From contig JAJTTP010000003.1 of the NCBI GenBank assembly GCA_023313575.1, positions 1,178,001 to 1,242,000 of the forward strand: a stretch of DNA of 64,000 nt, given 5' to 3'. The position numbers and the translations under genes are program-made. The stretch is from Eutypella sp. D-1. Taxonomy: Eukaryota > Ascomycota > Sordariomycetes > Xylariales > Diatrypaceae. This document shows, one piece after another, positions 57,532 through 64,000 of the stretch (its first letter is position 1; each line of letters opens with the position of its first letter). Under the pieces are notes generated by a model that was not told where the DNA came from, did no database searches, and saw nothing but the letters and a program-made list of their open reading frames with translations.

Positions 57532-59471
57532 ATGCCTGATCTTTCCTCCGAGTTAGTCGCTCTCGGCGTAGAGCCCATCCATTGCGCCTGCTTGGATGGT
57601 GAGTTCGAGAAGGTCAAAGAGCTATGCGAAGACCTCCCAAACCTCGAAATCCCCGTCGTGCCACGCATCCAACAGCCGCCCGACGAGCCGGCCTGGCCCA
57701 ACGGCGAGACCCCGCTGATGCTGGCGGCTTTAATGGGCCACCTTGAGACCTTTGAATACCTGGTACAGAAGGGCGCCGACTACAAAGCCAGAGACGGCGA
57801 CGGTCTTCCTACACGGTTCTATTGCGAAGGCGGAGATTTCGCTGCCGATAAAAGGGCTTTTTGGCTTGCACATGGAGCTGGGAAAGAACACCCTAAGGCA
57901 TGTTATACTCGAGCCGCTATTGTTGATTTGCTCAGCCATCCCACGAGGCTGTACATGCTCACGCCCAACATCGCGGATGCGGGCTACCCGGATATCTATC
58001 TCGGGAAGGAAGGCACGAAAAGTACGTATACTTGGCCATCGTGATAAACGTGGACTGACATTGCCATACAGTCAAACTTTTCGTTAATATCGACACTTTA
58101 AATACAGGCGAGACGCTTGGTGGGATCAAAACGATAGGCTGCATTAAGGCGCGAGATGGGCACCAGGTACTGAAAGTGGCGGCGAGCGGATTTAAAGATC
58201 GGGTCGGGCCGTTGCGTCGAGACCCGCGGGTGCTGGACCGTGAAGCTTTAAATGATATCGCGTTAAACAAGGTGGCGCGTATCATCGGCTTCCGCTTTTC
58301 TGCCAATTTTAACGATAACGGCAACCGGTTTCCCTTGCCTCACCATCGTGGTCGCGTGCATGCCGGCCACGTCGAGGTCCAGCTGACCACCTGGTATGTT
58401 CTCGAGATGGCTAACAGGCTGGCCACGGACCCAGCAACAGCACCTGTCGGCGGCAGCGGCAGCAGCGGCAAAACATGGACTACTAAGCAAAAGCTACGGA
58501 ACCTCAAGAACCGGATCGCGCGTCTCGGCGGCGACCGCGAGGCCGTTCTGTGCCTAAACGCCTACCCGTGCGCCTCGTGCCTTAAATTTATCCAGGCGGT
58601 CACGAGCTATACGGGGGTATTGTTTTATGTAAGGGGTGGTTTCGGCGTCGGACCAGTAGCCCGCGAGAAATTGGGCCGTAACAACGCGGCTATCGATCAA
58701 GTACAGAAGGAATTCGAGGACCTAGACGCTGTAACGGATCCGTCGGATGATGACGGGCTGTCTTCAGGCAGCGATAGTGACCTCAAGTCGGGCATTATTC
58801 CCTCATCAGTGCCCCGACCTGCCGCGGGAACCGGAGCGTTCCGCCAGGATGTGTTTGTGCCTATGACCCCAGAGATCATAAATAGCTTCAACACGGCACA
58901 GGAACCTATAGTGATCGACGACGATTCTGCATATGAAGATGAGGGAGAGGAGGAAAATGAAGAAGAGCAGGAAGAGAAGCACGTAACACCGAACACGCCA
59001 TCTCCACAATCTGCCGCATTCCCAAGCACCCCGGATCATACTGCCTCCCACTTTACGCCGATAGTCTTTGTTCCACAGCAGCCGGAGGGACCGAAGAAGG
59101 CCGCAACAGCAGCGTCTGTGCAGACTTTCCGAGAGAAGATAGGGGAGTACAGGCACGTGCCGCCGCCGGCGAGAGCACGGCCCACAGTGCTGCCGAGTTT
59201 GAGACCCTACGAAGAGCGCGTGCGCTACCGTAACCCGTGGCCGACGCCGGTCTTGGTTCCGCCACCGTACTTATCCGCTTCCCAGCACCAACAACAACGA
59301 CAACAACAGCCTCCTACAGAGCAAGCACCATTCCAGGCGACTGCCACACACCGTAGTGGTGACGGCGCACCGTCAATCACACAAACGGATGATATCAGGA
59401 TGCGAATAAACTTCCTTGAGTCCGACTTGGAGGACATGGGCTTAGAAACAGGCGCTTTTCGGCGTAGTTGA
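57532..59471 (+). CDS. Ankyrin-repeat protein with a zinc-deaminase-like domain
   Basis: Model: join(57532..58021, 58072..59471), 629 aa. The intron is 50 nt (GTACGT...CTGAC...TACAG). The N-terminus has ankyrin-like helices: EPIHCACLDGEFEKVKELC at about 14-32, and GETPLMLAALMGHLETFEYL then VQKGADYKARDGDG at 58-91. After a linker, residues about 250-345 hold the two parts of a cytidine-deaminase-type zinc site: HAGHVEVQL (His263-x-Glu265) and NAYPCASCLKFIQ (Cys330-x-x-Cys333). A basic helical insert (KTWTTKQKLRNLKNRIARL) lies between them. The last 240 residues are disordered, acidic, then Pro/Gln-rich. This combination recalls the fungal ankyrin-associated nucleic-acid deaminase families described in comparative genomics. 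The substrate is unknown. Confidence 0.75.
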
Positions 59472-60145
59472 TCATACGAGCACCCTGTGACATATCACAC
59501 ATCATACTGGGGGCGCCGAGGGGCACGTATTAAAGGAGAAGAGCTTACTTTCGTCGACGGTTCATGACGCTATCTATCTAGGGAGCTGGACTTGCGAGAA
59601 GGATTTACAGGTGGCCTGAGGACTCGTTACGATATGAAATGGGCTGGCTTGCTACTGAAGTGTATCCCGAATATGATGTGCTTTGCTTTCTTATTTGCAT
59701 TAGAGGATTCAGGCGCTGGTTCGTGAAAGTTTCCTGCTCATCACGATTCACAACATCAAGGGGAATGGAATCGCATAGTTGAATAGGTAGCTATAAATGC
59801 ATACGCTATCTCTATTCACTGCATGATTAAAGGTAATCGGGGTTATTCCAATTGCGGGACGTGTTTAAGTAGATACTTAGGTACTTAGCCCTTCTAGAGT
59901 TTACCTACCAAGCCCACTTGCAAATTCTGTCCACCCGACTTGTATACGTCACTCTCCCCAGGTCCTCAACCCAGGCGGCCACTTTTCCGCTTCTCTTAGA
60001 TATACACTGTCACGACTATAATTCAAATGCAAAACCGGTAGTGTACGCTCCTGAGCTTTGCCCGCTCGGGTGAGGCGACGACGCCCCGAGTTTCGACATC
60101 GATACTTCTTACATCCCCCCCACAACCACGCGCCCCCGCCTCACG
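59472..60145. other. Spacer upstream of mdm10
   Basis: About 670 bp, with GTAGATACTTAGGTACTTAG near 59869-59888. No gene is seen. Confidence 0.55.
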
Positions 60146-61684
60146 ATGCGCGAGTTCATGGATTACGTCCAGTCGGCGTTCTACGCCGGCACGGGCTGGG
60201 ACCGGGACAACTCGTACTCGTCATTGAATGCGACGTCGGACGCGTTGCTGAGCTTCGCGACGCCCCGGGGTCTGCGCCTGACGTTGTCATCGCTAGCGAC
60301 GCCGCAGTTCGCCACCTCGTACCAGCTAGGCACCGTCGGAGTCGTGGACGGCTCCATATCGTACCTATACTCGACCGTGCCACTGAGTGACGCTGTCGCC
60401 CCGAGCGAGCGCGTTCCCCTCCCCGACCTCCTGCGCAGCTACCGCCCCCTCAACGACCTCGCCCGCAACACTTACGTGCGCCACGGCTGGGCCGGCGGCG
60501 TCCGCGACAAGAAGGAGACCCTCGCCTACGGCCGCCTGTACCTCCCCATGTCCATGCTTGAGGCGCTGGTCGTGCGTCGCCTGTCGCCGACATTGCAGTG
60601 GCAGATGAGCGCTGTGTCGGGACAGGCCTTGCGTAGCGGCGGTACCGTGCTGAGCATGCTCCAATACGACGTGGGCCGGTACGGGGTGGAGGGGCTAGCG
60701 TCGTCGGACGGCGGGCTGCTAGGCGTGCGGGGCCTGTACAACTTCGGCGGCGACGTCGCGCATCTAGACGCGTCTCGAGAAAAGAAGGCGCAGGACCAGG
60801 GCGGCGGCGGCGGCGGCAATAACGGCGAGCGGGACCGCATCCACGGGCGGTTCAGCGCGGGTGCGGAGCTGTACTACGGGGCACTGAACAAATCGGGCGG
60901 GATGAGCTTCGGGGTGCGGTTCGCATCGCTGCCGCTGCCGTCGCAAACGGGCACCACGCCGCTCACCGCCACCATGACCATCAACCCGCTGATGGGCAGC
61001 GTCAGCTGGACCTACGCCGTCGTCGCCGGCGGCTTCTGCTCCCTCGCCACCCGCATGAGTTTCAACGTCTACAGCTACGAGAGCGACTGGGCCGTCGGCA
61101 TGGAGCTCTGGAGGAAGAAGGCAGCGCTGCCCCTAGACGTCGACGCCGAGGGCGACGTCCCGCCCCCACCGACCGTGCCCCGCAAGCCGGAGCGCAGCTT
61201 CCAGGCCAAGATGGAGTGGAGGCTCGACGACCCGGCTCCGCCTCCTGATACCCCCAATATCGACGACCCCGAGAAGCCTGCATTTACATCCGAGAGTGTA
61301 TCTATAAGTCCACCCGCGACCCAACTTGACACCCAACCTGCCGCCCAACCTACCACCCTGCATACCACATCACCTGCCGCATCACCTGCGAGCTCGCCTG
61401 CAATTCCGCGTGCGGACCTACCGGTGAGTCTCGAACCTGAGGTCGTCACGAAAGAAAGGAGTTTTAGGGCAAAGATGGAGTGGAGACTAGACGAATCCGA
61501 AGAGAAGGAGGAGGACGAGTATGCGGGCGTGCTCAAGGCGCGCTTGGACCAGCATCTGCGGCTCGGGCTGTTGTGGGAGGGCAGGGCCAAGTCGCTGCTC
61601 TTCAGTCTCGGGAGCGGAATCGATCTCCGACGGCTTGACTCGCCGTTCCGCACTCTAGGGTTGGAGGTGCAGTTCTCGTCATGA
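60146..61684 (+). CDS. mdm10: Mdm10, mitochondrial outer-membrane beta-barrel subunit of ERMES
   Basis: A single exon of 512 aa. The start MREFMDYVQSAFY, then WDRDNSYSSLNATSDALLSF and LTLSSLATPQFATSYQLGT, is the characteristic Mdm10 N-terminus. Beta-barrel strands follow, with SAGAELYYGALNKSGGMSFG and MTINPLMGSVSWTYAV. The end, LRLGLLWEGRAKSLLFSLGS then GIDLRRLDSPFRTLGLEVQF, carries the C-terminal beta signal. Mdm10 tethers ER and mitochondria with Mmm1, Mdm12 and Mdm34, and also binds the SAM complex. A Gly/Asn-rich loop (about 215-230) and a long Pro/Thr/Ala loop (about 360-435) enlarge it. The motif RSF(Q/R)AKMEWRLD occurs twice (350-361 and 438-449) on either side of that loop. Confidence 0.95.
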   Translation: MREFMDYVQSAFYAGTGWDRDNSYSSLNATSDALLSFATPRGLRLTLSSLATPQFATSYQLGTVGVVDGSISYLYSTVPLSDAVAPSERVPLPDLLRSYRPLNDLARNTYVRHGWAGGVRDKKETLAYGRLYLPMSMLEALVVRRLSPTLQWQMSAVSGQALRSGGTVLSMLQYDVGRYGVEGLASSDGGLLGVRGLYNFGGDVAHLDASREKKAQDQGGGGGGNNGERDRIHGRFSAGAELYYGALNKSGGMSFGVRFASLPLPSQTGTTPLTATMTINPLMGSVSWTYAVVAGGFCSLATRMSFNVYSYESDWAVGMELWRKKAALPLDVDAEGDVPPPPTVPRKPERSFQAKMEWRLDDPAPPPDTPNIDDPEKPAFTSESVSISPPATQLDTQPAAQPTTLHTTSPAASPASSPAIPRADLPVSLEPEVVTKERSFRAKMEWRLDESEEKEEDEYAGVLKARLDQHLRLGLLWEGRAKSLLFSLGSGIDLRRLDSPFRTLGLEVQFSS

Positions 61685-64000
61685 AGTGCAAGCCTCCGCA
61701 GCACCAAATATCACTCGTAGAAACCATGTATGGGTACGAATATACACCGGAAATACACTGGAACTGTCTACTTGAGCTACCGAATAATTAGCAGGCATAC
61801 GAGTCGACATCCGATCGGTGGAACACCGTATGCGTGGAATTATGCACAAGCGGGCAGCCTCTAATGCACAACTACCGCCTAGTCAGAAGCTTAGCCCATA
61901 TCTAAAGCAGTCTTGGAAGCGGTCTCCCGAACTCGCATTGAATGCCCCCAATGTGGGGACTGTGGGAACATGGCAGCACTTTCAGAGCCTTGCCGGGCTG
62001 CCGTCGTGTAAAAATCGAGTTTCAACGAGCCTACAAGCCGGCGATTGAGCTGCAACCTTCGGCGTATCAGTAGGCTCGATACATTGCAGACGGTATCGCA
62101 AGTATCCAGGGCGGAAGCCAATTAAGAAGCGCCGTGGTGGTGGTGGCGGCGACGGCCGGAGTCGAAACCCGTCCATGGGTGTGCGGTGCGGGCAATCCGT
62201 TGTGTAATAGCGTTGTATAACATCAACCTCAACGGCGCCTGGCCTGAGATAGATGGATAGATACATAGATAGATAGCAGAGGGGCGCTCGAGTCGCACCC
62301 AATACCCGCCAATGTCTTACAATTACAATCACGCTATTTTGCACGCCCCGAGTAACCTTATTCACGTGGTTTAGTACTACTTTTCTCGGTCGATATCAGG
62401 CTACTAGGTACGCTAGCTGCCAAGTGATAACGCTTATATACTTGCTTGGCTTATTGGAGCGGATGTTGTGGGTATAGCCAGCAAGTCAGTCAAGGTTTTG
62501 ACAGAAAACGTGGGACAAAAGAGCGCACTGAGTTATATATATGTATGATCGATGCAAATGGGGTCAAGTTCGTGCAAAGGGACAGACCAGACCGCCATAA
62601 ACCTCCCCGAAGTTGTATCACGTACGGGATGGGTGTATCGGCAGCGTGACCGTTTATGTCGCAGTTACTGTGATACTCAAGCAAGGTTAAGATACGCAGA
62701 CGCAACCATGTTACATATTCCCTCTTTACTGCAGAGTGTCCGCGTCAGCCTCAGCAGCCCTACCAAAATTCGGGTACAACCTACGACATCTATCCATCGG
62801 AGCAGCCGTATTTGCAGTTTGGACCAAAACTTTCTGTTACTCCATCAATCATGGAAGTGCCTCCGGGGCTGCTGCGGACATTGAGGGACACTTGAATAAT
62901 TGGGGTAGACCTGGAGAACCTTGATGGCCAGCCCACCGACACTAGTTGCGGTTTAGCAGGGGTCTAGACCAATCAGACCACCCTTGATTCATGAGGTCAG
63001 CCCGCAATCCGCAGACGGTCCGTTTGGAAGAGGCGTAAGTACTTTGTATACACACTAGCCTTAAAAGGGGTAACATCAAAGACCCGCGTACCTGGTGGTA
63101 CCTCACTTACGTACTTTGGCTACGGTTGATAGTTGGAATATAAGAATCAAACGATCAAGTTGCCATAGAAGGAAGAGTGACCTCTCAAAAAAAAGAGTTA
63201 TGCGTAGGTGCAGTGTTTATGATACCTGTTCCCGTGATGCAAACGCAGATGCGAATGTAAATCTACTCGTATCTACCTCGTACTCCGTATTATTCTTAGA
63301 TGCAAAATGTGGAGTGCTATGTTCAATGTCACAGGTGAGACAGGAGGCTCAGCTGAGTTGATACTTGTGTACCTACTGAGACATTCCAAGCGGGATTCCA
63401 AGACCCACTTTATCTTGAGTTTAGACGTTAATCGTTGGTTGTTAGTCGTTGGTTGTCTCTTAGTTGTAGGCTGGTAAGTCGTCGTTGCTGTTGCCGTCGC
63501 TGACGATAGGAAACGCCCTACGAAGTAACTAACTCAAGTACTCGATAATCCCGTCAAGGAACTAGTGTAAAAGGGGAATAATCTTTGCAGCCCTGAGTCC
63601 TTCAAGTCCATCAAGGTTCTCACCTGGACAACTTTCGGTTCACATTGTCTCGCCCACTAACTCATCAGCCTACCTAGTATCAGCCGGCTCCCCTCTCATG
63701 AATGTGAAAATGTCTTTACATGACTTGTTCTCTTCTTCTATGAGGGGCCATACCGACTCAGCTGGACATGGGGGCTTATACTTATTAACATTTGCTCGTT
63801 GCTCGCTCGTTGTCGGTGTTTCCTATTCCTTCCTAATTCCCAGGTTTCCCTCCCTGGCAAATCGTATCATTACAAGAACACCCTTACATCTCAAGTGCAT
63901 ATTGGATCCACTCTGAAGAGGGGCTCTACCCAGGACGCTGGAGAGAGAAAAAGACGAAGAGTTTTCCAAGAGTGCTTGTTCGGATCAAGCTTTTGACTTT
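61685..64000. other. Terminal gene-free stretch
   Basis: About 2.3 kb, with no gene I can support. A GATA-type tetranucleotide run lies at 62248-62276 and GTTGGTTGTTAGTCGTTGGTTG near 63433-63456. The end may be upstream sequence of a gene outside the window. Confidence 0.55.
62248..62276 (+). repeat. Imperfect (GATA)n tract
   Basis: About seven GATA/GATG/CATA units with two interruptions. Confidence 0.8.

Noticed and set aside
1..64000. Operons, Shine-Dalgarno sites, CRISPR arrays, insertion sequences, prophage
   Set aside because: The gene structure is spliceosomal and fungal. No short regularly spaced direct repeats, transposase or inverted terminal repeats were seen.

Overview
The window is nuclear DNA from a filamentous ascomycete (Pezizomycotina, most likely a Sordariomycete). 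The evidence is short spliceosomal introns of about 50-135 nt with GTANGT-type donors, CTAAC/CTGAC branch points and YAG acceptors; the protein set (Los1, Rad9, Mdm10, eS19, Tyr1, UstYa-like and GPI-anchored proteins); and GC-rich coding sequence between AT-richer, microsatellite-bearing spacers. No operon, Shine-Dalgarno site, phage or CRISPR signal is present. I rebuilt gene models by hand from reading frames and splice signals, and checked that exon phases close in every spliced model.

Layout. 0-12 kb is gene-poor: one orphan repeat protein (761-1888), a four-exon proline-rich GPI-type wall protein (5098-6406, minus), then a long spacer. 12-25 kb is conserved housekeeping: tRNA exportin Los1, vacuolar alkaline phosphatase, prephenate dehydrogenase, an RCC1-repeat protein and the checkpoint clamp subunit Rad9. 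25.8-36.5 kb holds an F-box/LRR protein, a weak candidate Cys-rich locus, a six-cysteine secreted protein, a conserved unknown protein and a CorA-type divalent-cation transporter. 37.7-45.6 kb is a block of secreted or redox proteins: an orphan secretory protein, a secreted FAD amine oxidase, a DHCR24-like FAD oxidoreductase and a choice-of-anchor-B-type secreted protein. 47.5-50.0 kb holds a tandem minus-strand pair, a UstYa-family (DUF3328) protein followed by an orphan. 50-53.8 kb is AT-rich with no intact gene. 53.8-61.7 kb returns to genes: a secreted trypsin-fold protease, ribosomal protein eS19, an ankyrin/deaminase-like protein and Mdm10. The remainder is spacer.

How the genes relate. 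The conserved genes serve unrelated core functions (tRNA export, phosphate scavenging, tyrosine synthesis, DNA damage signalling, ER-mitochondria tethering, translation) and are not a pathway. The accessory middle (37-54 kb) is enriched in secreted or membrane oxidoreductases and proteases. It contains no NRPS, PKS, terpene synthase or recognisable RiPP precursor, so I do not call a complete biosynthetic cluster. The most interesting item is the ankyrin-repeat protein at 57.5-59.5 kb, which carries an HxE...PCxxC zinc-deaminase signature. Second is the UstYa/orphan pair.
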